From assembly GCF_037975245.1 (NCBI RefSeq), contig NC_092569.1, positions 15,377,001 through 15,441,000 of the forward strand: 64,000 bases of DNA, written 5' to 3'. This document shows positions 1 through 12,900 of the stretch, one piece after another. Below the pieces are notes generated by a model. It was not told where the DNA came from, searched no databases, and saw nothing but the letters and a program-made list of their open reading frames with translations. A program made the position numbers and the translations under genes. Numbering within the stretch: position 1 is the stretch's first letter; every line of letters begins with the position of its first letter. The DNA is from Apostichopus japonicus. Taxonomy: Eukaryota > Echinodermata > Holothuroidea > Aspidochirotida > Stichopodidae.

Positions 1-2756
1 TATTAATTGTAATTTTTCTTTGGCTACAGTACCCGCCTTTTGTATGGGTGCTCTTTACGCTTCATTATACAAGTTTGTCCTTTTTGTTGAATTGTGATGT
101 TAATTGTGATGCAATAAAAAAAGAAGAATAAAAGAAAGACGTATCTTACAGGAAGCAGAAATTTAATGTGAGGTATCATACAGAAAAATGCATTGGGATC
201 TCTCTTTGTTTTGTTTTTTGTCCAAACCAACAGTAATATATATTTGGTCAAGTGCCTGCATATGGTAACAATACCAAGACAACAATAAAAGGAAAAGACA
301 ATACAAAAAACAAAAACAAAATACAATGGGAAATACTTTTCTTGGTACCCTACGTTTTGCGTGGATTTTTACACTGTTTCATGGATAAATATAAGTAGCG
401 TATTTGATATAACTCCCATATGTACGATGTTGATATAATTGTTGAAAAGAACGGCTGTTTGGAAGTCTAATTAAAACAAAATTCGTCAAATTCACACTCT
501 GCATTGAGGAGAAGTATATACGGTATCATGATGTGTGTATTTTTGAAGGCGTATTACAGACATGTCTTAACTTTTAAAGCAGATCACAATCGAAACAGAA
601 ATAAGAAATTATTTAGCTGCACTTATTATTTCGTTTTCTTTTATCGTAAAGTTTTGTTTGAGATGTCACATATCAACTCTATTTTTTCTCCTAAAAATCT
701 TTGTCTAAGATAGAAACCCTTATGATTTCTCTACAGTAATTTGTGTACTGACCTGTGTGTTTTATTTGATTGAACAATAAGGGGTTAATCAACGGTCTAT
801 CGTGCGTTACTCACAGGATTAATGCACGATCGGGGGATTATGCAAGCGATGCACGAGGGCGGAGCCCGAGTGCATCCAGCGATAGCATTAACACCCGGAG
901 TGCATTAATCATGTGAGTAACGCACGCTAGACCATTGATTAACCCCGTTCATTCATACACTACCATTTGTGTGGGGGAAAAATCATAAAACAAAACATTT
1001 TTGGTTACATATAACCAACGATTTATTAAAGTGATGCCCCGTAATTTTACCGTGCGTTACTCACAGGATTAACCACGGACCAATAGGATTTAGGAATCTT
1101 TACTAAGTATGAATGAACGTCTGCTTAAAGTATATACCATATACACAGAGCGTACATCATGTATTACATTACTTGAACACGATTGTCATTCATTTCTATT
1201 TGAACATAAAAGTAGTCTATTTCAAATCGTTCCTTTGCCTTACCTGCAGGAGGAATCGACTGGTTTTTAGGTGTGCATTTAAAGGACCCCATAACTTGAC
1301 CATCTACAACTCCTTCTGGATAAATAAGAAGAATGGAAACTATTATTGCCTATAGTTTGAAACTGGTTATATTTAAATAGAAATCTAAAGCAGAATAACA
1401 ATATATATGATATGTTCAAATCAGAAAAATGTCAGGGGCGACGGTCGAGGGTTCCATTTGGGAGCGCAGGGGGGGGGGGGGAAGAGGGGGACAGACTCAG
1501 AGAGACAGCGTTTGATTTTTTTTTTTCAAATATTGAAGGCACTTATTTTCTTAAGTTTGCTCCAATAGGACACTTTTTGATAACAATTTTATTAAGTTTT
1601 GCTCACAACAGGACACATATCAGGTTTAGAGATAGTCAGTTCATGTGAGGCCTTTGCCTTGATTCGATAAGGTAAGAATATTAAAGGATTCCACATACTT
1701 ATTGCATGTGTCAGGAACGGATTGGCATATACCGGCTATAGGAACCGATGCGCCGCTGCGGTCGGACCCGCAAATTTCCCGTTGATTTCGAAAGGTGGTT
1801 GTTTCGTCCGAGGTATAGTTAATTAATTAGATGCATTGACGGAATGTTCGTTAACAACAAGACATGTGTACAAGCATACAAACAAATATAAACAAGATTT
1901 TAAGTTGTTTGCATCTTTATTTTGGCTCCATGTACAAAACCTTTCAGCGTCTAGCAGTCCATCATTTATCTAAGATCCCAGCCTGAGAGAAATGTGCCAC
2001 TTTGCCGGTACTAACTGATTTCTATAGCCCCCCCCCCCCCTCCGACCTGCATAATTAAATTTGTATATTTAAAAAGTTTATCGAGAAACGACACAATTCG
2101 TGTGGTAGAAATGTTACCGTTAAGGAACAGTATATGTTTAAGCCCATATATCGTATACTGTGTTGGGAAACGTTAAAGTACAAATACAGCTATACTTACT
2201 TTAAAGTAGCTGATTATGTTTGTTTTACATGCTGGGATGTACCATGAACAATCTATGAACGATATTGAAGGCCTTTATAATAATAACATTTAGTATAATT
2301 AAGTAAAGTATTATGTTATAGGCTTACCTCTGTAGCAACTGACTCCAAGGAGAATAAATAACAAATATTTGACGTTCATGGAAGTGCACAGTTCCATTTC
2401 TCCTTCTTTGATTTGAGAAAAAAACGCTAAAACCAGAAACTCAATTTGTCATAGAAGCAATAAGCCTTGCGGAGATAAGATTGTAAGTATACGCCAAAGC
2501 CCTTTGAGGATTCCAAGCCAATATATCTGTCTAACCATGGAGCACAAAATGCAGATAGGCCTACATCGGCTGCAATTCAAGAGTCCACCAATCGCTAGTC
2601 ATAATGAGTTTTAAACAATTACGGTTTACCGATCATGCGCATTGTCGACCTTACAGTGAGCATTCCTGCTGCAAAAGGTGTCAACATATAGGTATACACA
2701 GTTTCATTGAATATTCAGTAGGAAACAAAAAATCCAGGCTTTTGGGATCCATTTTA
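1..2756. other. Left single-copy flank, no supported gene
   Basis: AT-rich non-coding DNA outside the tandem duplication. All open frames are under 105 codons and lack family motifs. It holds the foldback repeat at 781-946, a third partial copy of that arm near 1051-1075, and poly-G and poly-C runs near 1470 and 2030 of the kind found inside hAT-like elements elsewhere in the window. A CAGGGGCG start near 1432 resembles a hAT-type terminus, but no matching end was found. Homology to unit 2 begins only at about 2757. Confidence 0.6.
781..946. repeat. Foldback (long inverted repeat) element
   Basis: The first about 46 bases (starting GGGGTTAATCAACGG) are nearly perfectly complementary to the last about 46 (ending ATTGATTAACCCC). 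Both arms contain a GTGCGTTACTCACA core. The centre is itself partly palindromic around GAGGGCGGAGCCCGAG. A third arm-like copy of the core lies near 1051. The structure fits a small foldback transposon or MITE; no clear target-site duplication was found. Confidence 0.75.
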
Positions 2757-3340
2757 TATAATTTATTAAAGTATTCTGGTGAATTTTATATTGGACTCTA
2801 ATGTTTCATTTTCGGGATAACAACATAATGTAGTTAACATGGTTTGCATATAATAAATGTGAACATGATGCAAACATTTGAATGGTTTATGTTTTCCTTT
2901 AATAATGATGTAATTTCGAATAATATCGCTACATTTAATTGGCAGTAATGATAGCTTCCCATCCACTATGAAGCAAAAGGTGGAACCCTGTCCAACCCAT
3001 GGCAAGATCAAAACCACAAAAGTGAAAATTATAAACGTTTTGCTGCCAGTTTGCAACTATGACGTCACACCTGTTTGCTTCAAGTCTACTCATGTCTAGG
3101 AGTTGTCAGGACTCTCTGCTCAAGGTACAAACTGAGAATTTTTTTTACTATAGGCCTACCAATACCTTGAAAATTCAAGAGGGGCGTTTTGGATAGCGGT
3201 TGTACAAATGTTAATGAAGAAAAAATATGTTTCCAATTCGTTCATATATGGTACAACGATGGGCAGATTGTAGCACAAACAACCCAAAGTGTTGCTTTAA
3301 CTGTATACGACTCAGCCCAAAGTATCACTACAACAAATTT

Positions 3341-3712
3341 CAGTGGCGTGGGAAGGTACTTTTGAGTGGGGGGGGGGGGCTGAAGACTGATGGACGGCCT
3401 GGGGGAGGGGTCTAAGGGGAGGGGGCGTCCCCCTCCCCTTTGAAATTTTTTGCATTTCCAGGTGGCCTCAGATGCAATTTGGTGCAATATAGCACACTTC
3501 AACACCCACTCAAGTTTGTAAACTTAATTTTGTATTTTCACCTGGCCTTAGATGCAATTTGGTGCTCCAAATGAGATTTTTTTTTCTCATTTGGAAATGA
3601 AAAAGGAGTTTTCTGACTTGCGAAGCGGGGGACGGAATGATTCTTCCGCCCCTCCACATTTTTCACTGAGGGGGGCTAGCGCCCCCCAATCCCCCCGGTT
3701 CCTACGCCCTTG
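3341..3712. mobile_element. hAT-like MITE, unit 1 insertion
   Basis: A 372-bp non-autonomous element. It begins CAGTGGCGTGGGAAGG and ends GGTTCCTACGCCCTTG, which form imperfect terminal inverted repeats. It is flanked by a perfect 8-bp target-site duplication ACAAATTT (3333-3340 and 3713-3720). The matching site in unit 2 (near 38860) is empty and carries a single ACAAATTT. The interior has poly-G runs and no coding capacity. An 8-bp duplication and a CAG-GGCG terminus are typical of hAT superfamily MITEs. Confidence 0.9.
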
Positions 3713-4984
3713 ACAAATTTACTAGCACGAAATGCTTATGAAAATAATTTCAACTATTTAATTACATTAAGTGAAAACGTAATGCCTTTCTCTAGGGATC
3801 ATAATTTTTGTAAAAAGAGTTCCCAATTGGGTTGTCTTCAAAATGGAAACAACCAAAAACACACAAAAATAAAACCATAAAAGTACAGGATACATAAATC
3901 CATTTATTCTATATCTACATACAGCAAATGAACAGTTTAACCAAATCCCCAAATTAAGATAAAAAGGGAGAAAGCGTAGCCGGAAAATATGGAAAGAAAT
4001 AATATTTTCCACGTTGTTTACGATTTTATTAAGATAATAATAGCTGCACGGGAGCGAAAAATAATAATGAGAAGAAGTCAATCAGTATTACAGTGTGTTA
4101 ATTAGCCTATACTTAAAGAAGGGTACTGTTGTTTCGTCGTCATAGCATATTGAAATAAACTAGTAACCATAGAAACTAATATTCTCAGTTTTATTAACTG
4201 TTGACTTTTATTTCATAAACCGACGCTCAAATTAATACATAGACTATAGAATAAGCTATACAATGGGTCACAATGGTAAATCTTACAATGATATATTATA
4301 ACAAAAACGGATGTCTAATTTTTTTCAGTACTTGCTTTCGTTGCAGATATTATCAGTAACAATTTTTTTATGTTTTCACATTTACTCATAAGGAGACATT
4401 TTCAAAGGTGCAGGCGACGAGTGAACCATGCTACGGCGTAGGCTTAACAGATAAGTTAAAAAAAAACAAAAAAAACGGAGATTGCTTCCATAACCTCTGG
4501 TTATTCTTACAAAGGAAGTATAGGCCTATGCCCAAGTGACGACGCTCAGCAATTTATGTATGTACTTTGTTAAAATGACGCTAGGAAACATATTTATTAC
4601 TATTGACCCATTCAAAATAAGTGCTTTTGAAGTGTTGTTGAGTGAGGTCATTCGTGGATTTGATATCTCTGCCTACAGGGTGGGAACTGCAGTTTGGTTC
4701 TGCTCTTTCAACTTGTTGCGAAATATCTTCATGCGCCATACTTTCACTGCGGTGACGAAGAAATGGGAAGAGAGGGGGGGGGGGGGTACCATCATGTGGT
4801 TTACGTTTTTGGAGGAGTTCGCACAATTTCAGACCAGTTTGTCCAGCGACCTCCTCTGATCACGTGACCTTTGGCGTTGATGTTCTATAATGTTGTAGTA
4901 TGACCCATCTGGTTTCCGTTATATGTCATTTTGGTATGCCCGAGCCGTGATGTTAAAGTAAAACAATTTCGCTTTTTAGTGATT

Positions 4985-5332
4985 ATTATTATTTTTTTCT
5001 TGTTATAAAACATCAAATAAAGGCATAAAATATTGAGATTTTATGATAAAACGCTGAAATTTGGGGTTCACATATCGGAATTTTGAGATAAAAGAAAAAC
5101 TAATTTCGATCTAGAACGCCAATTTTTTTTTTTTTGTAAACCGTCGCAAATTTATTATACAATATCAAAATTTCCAGATTAAAATGTTGAAATTTTATAG
5201 TTAAAACATGTTAATGTCGAGATAATTTGTCCAAATGTTTAAACAACACGTACAAGGAAACTTGTGATAAACGTTAAAATTTCGAAGAAACAAGTCAAAA
5301 TTGAAAGAGAGAGAAAAGGAGGAACATTTGGA
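4985..5332. repeat. Degenerate minisatellite, left part
   Basis: Diverged short tandem units of about 20 bp built from words such as GATAAAACGT, CAAAATTT and GAAATTTCG. The same word set resumes at 6295 on the other side of the 946-bp hAT-like element, so the transposon appears to have landed inside the array. The unit 2 counterpart is about 40590-40912. Confidence 0.55.
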
Positions 5333-5340
5333 GCTAAAAG

Positions 5341-6286
5341 CAGGGGCGTCAATCATTGGGAGGGGGATAGATAGCATGTCTGAATGGTGATGGGGGGGGG
5401 CAGAATATCAATGTACCCCAAGGTTTAGTGACTGACTCGCGTAGGCGCTAGGCCCATATCAGGCTCAGAATGACTCGTGTATCGCATAACAGGAGCTCAA
5501 ACATTGTGCTATGAAATTAGTAGTTGATAATAATTTAATCTCATCTGCTCAACCCCCCCCCCCACCCCCACCTGTGAGAAATATAATTTTCAACTTGGTT
5601 GAAATAAGAATAAATGATTTTAATTATAGCGTTATTAAAATGAGGAGCCGCGCCCATAAGCCGCTTATGCTAAATGCTAAAGTCGGCAGATACTGAAAGC
5701 CTGCAGCATTCGCTAATTTTCTTTCCAGTATAATATTTTCATATTTTATGTTATGTTGTGTTATCACGTACAAGCAATTTAACACTACATGTCAATATAA
5801 TATTGTGCGTTCAGTTTGGTTAGCAATACCCAGATACCCAATAGTGTGTTTTAAATGTGCCATGATACCATATGTGTGCATGTTGTTGACATCTGTATGT
5901 AACAACTTTAAGAATGTTTCCGCTTTTTGCTTTAGGCTTCAATGTTATTAATCATGATAAAAGCCCTAAGTTACACCCGGATGTTAAATAGATAGGTGTA
6001 AGTCTGTCTTAATGTAAGTCTTTTCAATTGTCAAATGTGACTTTTGTTACTATATATATTGATGTCTGGCATATCAAATTCAGTGACCAAACAGAAGCAA
6101 CTTTGCAGAAATCTGGATGTGTGTCAGCCTCTGGACCCCCCGCCGGGCTTCGCCTTTGGACCAAATTCAGTGTCCCGATAAAGGCCTTGCACTAAGGCGC
6201 TGAGCCACGCGCACACTCCTTCAATTTGATCCTTGTTCAGTCATTTATGCCGCCCCCCACTCTTTTCAATTGGTATTCACGCCCTG
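5341..6286. mobile_element. hAT-like element (946 bp), unit 1 copy
   Basis: Begins CAGGGGCGTCAATCATTGG and ends with a diverged inverted copy (...TATTCACGCCCTG). It is flanked by an 8-bp duplication GCTAAAAG at 5333-5340 and 6287-6294. The same element sits at the same site in unit 2, so it inserted before the segmental duplication. No transposase frame is visible. The interior contains poly-G and poly-C tracts and a Pro/Gly-coding-like GC-rich stretch around 6130-6230. Confidence 0.85.
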
Positions 6287-6294
6287 GCTAAAAG

Positions 6295-6510
6295 GTCCAA
6301 AATTTTCACATCAAACCGTCACGATGTTGGTATGAAACGTCAAAAGTTTGCGATGAAATATCGAACACTTTAGATAAGATATCTCAAGATTGACAAAACG
6401 TCACTAAATATAGCCGTAAAAGCGTAGAATTTTGGAAATAAAACGTCAGCAATCATGTCAACATTTTTTTTTTCAGATGAGAAAAAACGTCAAAAAGTTT
6501 AGTAATTTTT
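6295..6510. repeat. Degenerate minisatellite, right part
   Basis: Continuation of the array interrupted at 5341-6286. Words such as GAAACGTCAAAAGTTT and GATGAAATATCGAAC recur at irregular spacing of about 20 bp. The unit 2 counterpart is about 41896-42100. Confidence 0.5.
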
Positions 6511-6513
6511 ATT
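6508..6513 (-). terminator. Candidate polyadenylation signal of FReD gene 1
   Basis: AATAAA on the minus strand about 170 nt downstream of the FReD gene 1 stop codon. In unit 2 the equivalent stretch (about 42100-42122) has become a long T run and no longer contains AATAAA. Confidence 0.45.
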
Positions 6514-6681
6514 TTTATACAAACAAGAAGATTTTCCCAACGACTGTTGATTATAGCCCGTGAAATGTAAGCTATACTGTGATTAAGTTGAATAGTATTA
6601 AGGAAACAAAATCATTTTGATAATCCGTCCTTCTTTTCTTCATAGAGTGATACATAACGGTATTGGTACGAATGTTATATA

Positions 6682-6956
6682 TTACACTGGTCGAATCTTC
6701 ATCTCCGTGTATTTGAGATTATGGTCAGGGCCAGATAGGTCGTTCCAACAGACAGAGGTTTTTCCACCGCAACATTCCTTAGAGGGGGGTGTAATGAGTT
6801 CAACGTTATAATCACTGTTGAGATTGGCCGTACAACAAATACCGTACCACCAGCCACCATGTCTTACACGTGCACAGTCTTTATTCTCGAAGCCATCATT
6901 ATCTCGGTCGTGAGTACTAAATGCTTGGTTCATGTGATCGTGAAGAGCATCATTCC
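6682..6956 (-). CDS. FReD gene 1 exon 6 (C-terminal ligand-binding half)
   Basis: Acceptor TTAACAG precedes 6956; the stop TAA is at 6682-6684. It encodes about 91 residues with DRDND (calcium site), WWYG, a Cys-Cys where many FReDs have Cys-His, then ANLNSDYN and the terminal TEMKIRPV. The loop between NSDYN and SVCW carries an extra Cys-Cys pair. This exon differs from its unit 2 copy at 23 residues, far more than any other exon or intron. Confidence 0.92.
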
Positions 6957-9900
6957 CTGTTAACACGCACAAAAGAAGGAGAAATATTAAATGAGTTTAA
7001 GAAAGAAATGAGAAAGATTGAGAGAGAGGGTTGGGGGTGGGTGAGGGAGAAACCTAGACCACAGTAAGGAAACTATTAACCAAACCGTGGCAAATGGTGA
7101 AAATCACAAAACTGCTATGGAAAGATTGTAAAGATAAAGGACACAAGGCTGGAGACTGGATCAGGCCTAACTATGACGTCATCCAGCCACACCTGCTTCA
7201 ATGTTTTTCTTTATTTATACAATGTTAATTTTTTGTAATGGAGAAGGAACTTAACAAATGTTGAAATCTATACTATTGAAGATTTTAGCAGAACTTATGA
7301 TGTCATTGGTTTCAGTGTCAAGGATGCAAATATTCCACCTCTAAAATTCGAGGTCCATCCATCCACCCACCCACCCACCCACCCACCCACCCACCCACCC
7401 ACCCATCCATCCACCCACCCATCCATCCATCCATCCATCCATCCATCCATCCATCCATCCATCCATCCATCCATCCATCCATCCATCCATCCTCTGCTTT
7501 TGCAGAGACAGTTATTACTTTGAGATTCTCCGTGGAAAGTCATTGTTTGCATTTGATTCAGTCATACAGGAAATGATATAAAATCAATCAAGTCGAAGAT
7601 GATAAAACTGGAATGAATATTAAGAAAAAACACAAAAGTGAGTACGCCTTTATCAGAACAAAGAAGGCGCCGATGTGAACACCAAACATAGAAGATTAAT
7701 GAAGAGAAAGGTATTGTACGTTTTTATAGAGGAACCATTGAAAGTAAATATTAAAGAAAGTAAATTTTTCAATGGTTACAATTGAACAGCTTGGTTCGTA
7801 ATTAATATGCTATATGTCGTAAGACATGATAATATTTGTCAAACAATATACTTCATATGCTTCATATGGCTAAAGATTGCCAAGTGTATGATATAAACCA
7901 ACATTGAAAGTTTAATGTTGCAGTATCCATCCATCCACCCACCCACCCACCCACCCAACCCCATCCATTCATCCGTCCGTCCGTCCGTCCGTCCGTCCGT
8001 CCGTCCGTCCGTCCGTCCGTCCGTCCGTCCGTCCGTCCGTCCGTCCGTCCGTCCGTCCGTCCGTCCGTCCGTCCGTCCGTCCGTCCGTCCGTCCGTCCGT
8101 CCGTCCGTCCGTCCGTCCGTCCGCCCGCCCACCCACGTATCCATTCAGCCATCCATCCATCCACCCCCCCCACCCACCCATCCATCTATGTATCCATATA
8201 GTAACAAGCACATATTTAACTCACCATTGCTACTGGTTTTTGCTGTCCCGCTGAAAGCTCCCAGCTCAGACAGTCGGTACATGTCATTTTCATCGTTTAT
8301 GCGGAACAGGTCATACTTAGCAAAGTATGAAGATCCTACTCTGTCCACCAGATCAATCCGCAGTTGATATTTACCTTGATTGGTGAGGTAATACAGCTTG
8401 TCATTACCCAACCAGAACTCATGATCCAGCTCACCAAAGCCTTCTTTATAGCTCGTCCAGTTACGATAAAAATCAACGGAACCATCAACACGACGTTGGA
8501 ACACCTGAAATCAAAATAAATTAAGGACTTGCTAAGATTTACCATTTCAAAACTAAGAAGTCATGGGGATGTTTCTCATGTAGATTAATATGACAGAGAT
8601 GAACCAGAATGAGTCAGTTTACCAAATACTTTTAGAACATAATCGAATATTAGACAATCCATATTAAACAGAAAAAAAGAAGACTGACAGTTTACGAGCT
8701 TATGCTATTTGACTTGAAGGAGCAACAACAGAAAAACAAAAATTAACAGAGAGTTCCTTTTTTTTTGTCACTATTCTGTTACACTGTATCTTTGTAATGC
8801 TAACTGGAATGAATCTAATTGCCAAAGTGATAATAAGAATATGAATAATAAATGGGAAGCAGTAAGTACATCCAGACTATACCACCAGAAATTGAAAAAA
8901 AAAAGGAAGTTTCCTTCACAAAGAAACGTTTCCTTCACAAAGGAAACTTTTCGGATATTTCCTCCAATTTGGTATAATCCATTTGCTCTGCCATAAGATA
9001 AAAGATCAATGTCATTGTTTTTATTTTGAAGATCTTTCTCTCAACGCTTTAATCTCTAAGAAAGCAAAACTTAACATGTCTTAAATTGAAAAATTACTAA
9101 GCTGTAATGTTTAACCCTTGGAATAACAACAAATGTGTAAAATAATTGTGCCATGCATGCAAACATATTAGTCAACATTTTAAGTGCAGCTTGTAATATT
9201 TTATGTTAGTGGTTTTATAATATTCATTATCATACGGTTTTATATGTTTTATAATTACATACGTTTTGAGTAATGCAACACCAGTATACTTCTTCTAAAT
9301 TCAATCTTCTCTGGTTTGTGATATTTCTACTCCCTTGAAAGCAATATAGCACACTCGACATGTACCTTCTTGTTATTCAACGTTATTGCCTGCAGTTCAT
9401 TTAAATACGTTTTAACACCTTCCCTTATTGCCATATACAATCTATGCTAAACAAAATCAATAAGTTAAGATAAAGCAATAGGGCAACAATTTTTTTATCC
9501 GTTTGAGTATTACAATACAGTTTAAGATATGAACTAAAATCCTTACGTTTTTATTTATAATATAACAGCGGTAGCATTACCTGGAAGTAATCAATGCCTC
9601 TGATTACATATGTATAGGTCCATAATGTCATCGTATACCTGACTATAGGAAATATCAACTAATTTCTCAAATGACAAATTTTATGAATGTTGATTATGTG
9701 ACACGGCAAAGTGGATTGCGTGTACGGCGAGTCGGTTGAACATTCAACACAGCTTATTTTTGAATAAGAAATCACGTTTTTTCTTCTCCCTGTTGTGGGC
9801 AACATATTTCTTAAGTAATGTAACATTTCACTTCGGTGTAAGGTAGCGTGTACTCACTGAGGGAAAAGTAGAATTCTAAAATAAACGCTTGAAACGTTTG

Positions 9901-12900
9901 TCGTTTTTAACAATGTATCATTAAAGAGTACGGTAAGCCAGATCAGTGAGTTGGTTTAATTAATGGTGTAGATACCACTGATGTTATAACCAGCATTGTA
10001 TTTGTATTTGTAATAAGTAATGCTTTAAGTTTAGAAATTCAAACGTAGCAATCACAGACAAACAAATAAAATTCAACGGAGGACTATCCGGATTTGTCAC
10101 AAATCTTTCAGTCTGTATCTGTGTAATGCTAATTAAAATAAACTAATGACGTAAGTAATTACTTAATATTACTCATCCAATAAATAGTTTATGTCATCTG
10201 TGATTCATTATTTGTGAAATTATATACCAAAGGCCTACAGAAATCTAGATTCTATTATGACTTACCGTCCATCCACCTCCGGCAGCCATGTTACAATAAA
10301 CTGGAAATGGTGATCCAGTCCAGTTAGTTGGTTTAATGGTGTAGATACCACTTTCGTTAATACCAGCCTCAGTATATACATCTTGGCAGTTAGTGAGCTG
10401 CAAACATGTTTTTCCATCACCATGGTAACCAGTCTTGCAGTAACATCGACGAACATTGTTTTGTTCCTCACACTGTGCATTGAGACTGCAGCTGTATACG
10501 TCATCCCAGGTGACATTGCCATTGATACAGTGAGCCATTCTTGTACAATCAGGGTTGACGTAAAATCCACCGGCCTGTGCAATAGCAACGTGGTTGTAAA
10601 CACTGATAGTACATTATAACAATAATAGGAATAACCATAACGATAATAATGATCATGATAACTGTAGTGACGAAGATGACGATTAAAATGACGATGATGA
10701 TGATAATTTTTTTGCTGTCGGCATAAAGAATGGATAGCAGTATATCAAAATTAACGTAGAGTCAAGGGGGGAAACTGGCAGAATAATGTCATTTGTACTT
10801 GAATTTAAACATAATAAAGTCATTTATTTTATATAAGTGACTTCTCGATATCTGGCTGCAGAAGTAAAGACTTGGGAAACTCACCGAAATGCTTGCATTC
10901 ACACTTGTCATTTGACATGTGCAATTCTCAGGTGCCGCACAGACCATTTCATTGTCATCATTGTAGCATCGCAGCTGACCACGTAGGCAGACAGTCGGGG
11001 TTGATAAACGAGTTGTGTCGATTGACTGAGAGGAGCTTTCAACTGGCGGTGCGGTGGTGCTCTGCGTGGTTGTTTCAACCGAGGACACCGCAGTGTCAGG
11101 CAAAGAGGAGAGTGTGCTAATCGGCGGTGAGGTGGTGCTCTGCTTGGTTGTAGCATCTTAAAGGGAAATAACAATTAAAGGTTAATTTTTAAAAAGGTAA
11201 ATGAAGAGGTTTGTACACTCTAAAAACAACCTGGTGAAAATGTCCTGGTTAACAACTTGCTAACATTATCCTGGTTATTTGCTACGTTAGTTAACATCAT
11301 CCTCGTTACGCTCCATCCGTCCTGGCGTAAACTTGATCTTAACATAACCCTGGTGAACACAGATTATTTGCATATTGCAATCCTCGCCTCTGATTGGTTG
11401 GTAGTCGCGACTCAAGACGTTCGATATAGCAGCTTCCTACGACGACAAATTCTTGCTAGATCAAAGGGGTATGCGTAACCTTAAATCAGTGTTTAAATGT
11501 AAAGATGAAATACCGGGATCATGTCGATTTTGTCATTTCTGTAATACAGTCAGTACGCGCGATATTGAAGTATAACCTAACGTTACCCCTTACGTTGTTA
11601 GGCTAGGCCAAATTCATTCCCCGATGTAGTAAATACACTGTACTGGCTATGAGATAGTATATGCTTGTATTTGTTAGTAAGTACCTTCACTTCAGGACTA
11701 GGCATAAGTCTAGACCTAAGTAAGTATATTCCTACTGTGTGTCATAATCAAAGCAAGACCTTCCCTAACTAACGACCGCTTCTAGTGACTACTTCTACCA
11801 AATTCGAGTAATTGTGGTGTACGGTAGCTGAGGGCACACCTAATCAAAGCCACACATTTATAGTGAAATTATGCATAGACCTTTGTGCTCTTGGGTCAGA
11901 ACACTTTAGTCTTAGACCCTGTAGGCCTAGCTTGCCTTCGCTTTTAAAAGACTAGGTCTAGGCTATACTACTAGTGGTCTACATGTTCTGGAAATGGCTA
12001 TTAGTGATTGCCGACAGTGAAAGAAGAGATTGCTTAAAATTGCAAGTGATGCATTTATTGTAGTGGCCTAGATTAACCTCTGAGTGTAAAACTTACCCAG
12101 GCTAGGCTATAACCAGTTAAGCTATATTAGTAAACTTAGGTTATCTGCATTGAAATTTAATTTAAAAATGATAATTTTGTACTATTCATTTATAAAAACC
12201 AAGAAACTTGTGTATGGTTATTCTCAATCTAGACTACACTTCAATGTAAATTAGGGATTGGGGGGGGGGTACTTGTTTGTCAAACTTAAAAAAATTTTGC
12301 CTGAAATTAATTAGGCTAAGCCTACCCATGCAACGATATATGTATAGCCTAGGCCTAGTCACAAATAAGTTTTATCCACATGAGACATGTAAACATGAAA
12401 CACCAGATAACTAGGTCACGGCTTTGCACTCCTAATGTTATAAGCCTCACACTATAAAACAAAAATGAGTTTTATGACATCTCATGTTGTTCTTATTCTA
12501 CAATTATACTTCCCAGAGGTAGGTTTTGAAGCACTGTCAGTGAGGCAGATTATATTTCCATATTAGGCACAGCAGATCATAAATTTGGTGTAAATCTCAA
12601 TAAAGTGAACTGCCCATAGCAGGGACTCCTTATAGCATTGATTTTCTGAACATTAAAAAGGGACACATTTACAGTAAGGCATATTATGTTTCCATATACA
12701 GGGGCGGATGCAGGATTTGTGACAGGGGGGGGGGGGTCTGACTGGTCCAGCCGCGCCTGAACGTAAGACTATCTAAGCGGAGCGCCACCATCGGTTGACG
12801 TGGAGCGTACAAGAAAATTTTTGGCTTTACAAACCCCCCAGATGGCCGGCAACGGCACTTCCCGAGTATTCTAAGCTGCATGTACCTAGCCTGAAAATAT

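Larger units (their letters stand above)
6957..8224 (-). other. Intron 5 of FReD gene 1
   Basis: Contains two tetranucleotide arrays (7353-7492 and 7924-8187), a GA-rich stretch at about 7010-7050, and otherwise AT-rich DNA matching unit 2. No coding segment is seen between the exons. Confidence 0.8.
8505..10265 (-). other. Intron 4 of FReD gene 1
   Basis: AT-rich and colinear with unit 2. It holds a short inverted repeat (8878-8976) and a relic of FReD exon 4 (about 9925-10005). No other coding signal was seen. Confidence 0.75.

Noticed and set aside
2766-3056. Minus-strand frame with a hydrophobic FIIFTFVVLILPWVG stretch, also in unit 2 (38323-38619)
   Set aside because: Looks signal-like, but the N-terminus differs between units by non-coding-style indels, no downstream exon or domain was found, and conservation is explained by the recent duplication.
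6130-6230. A-box-like TGGCTCAGCGCC on the minus strand inside the 946-bp element
   Set aside because: No B box at suitable spacing, and the motif is not conserved in unit 2.
7353-8187. CRISPR-like array
   Set aside because: Pure tetranucleotide repeats without unique spacers in an animal genome.
7839-8211. Long Asp-Gly-Arg-Thr and Arg-Pro-Ser-Val reading frames on both strands
   Set aside because: They are frames through a (CCGT)n microsatellite, not genes. The same applies to the array at 42925-43300.
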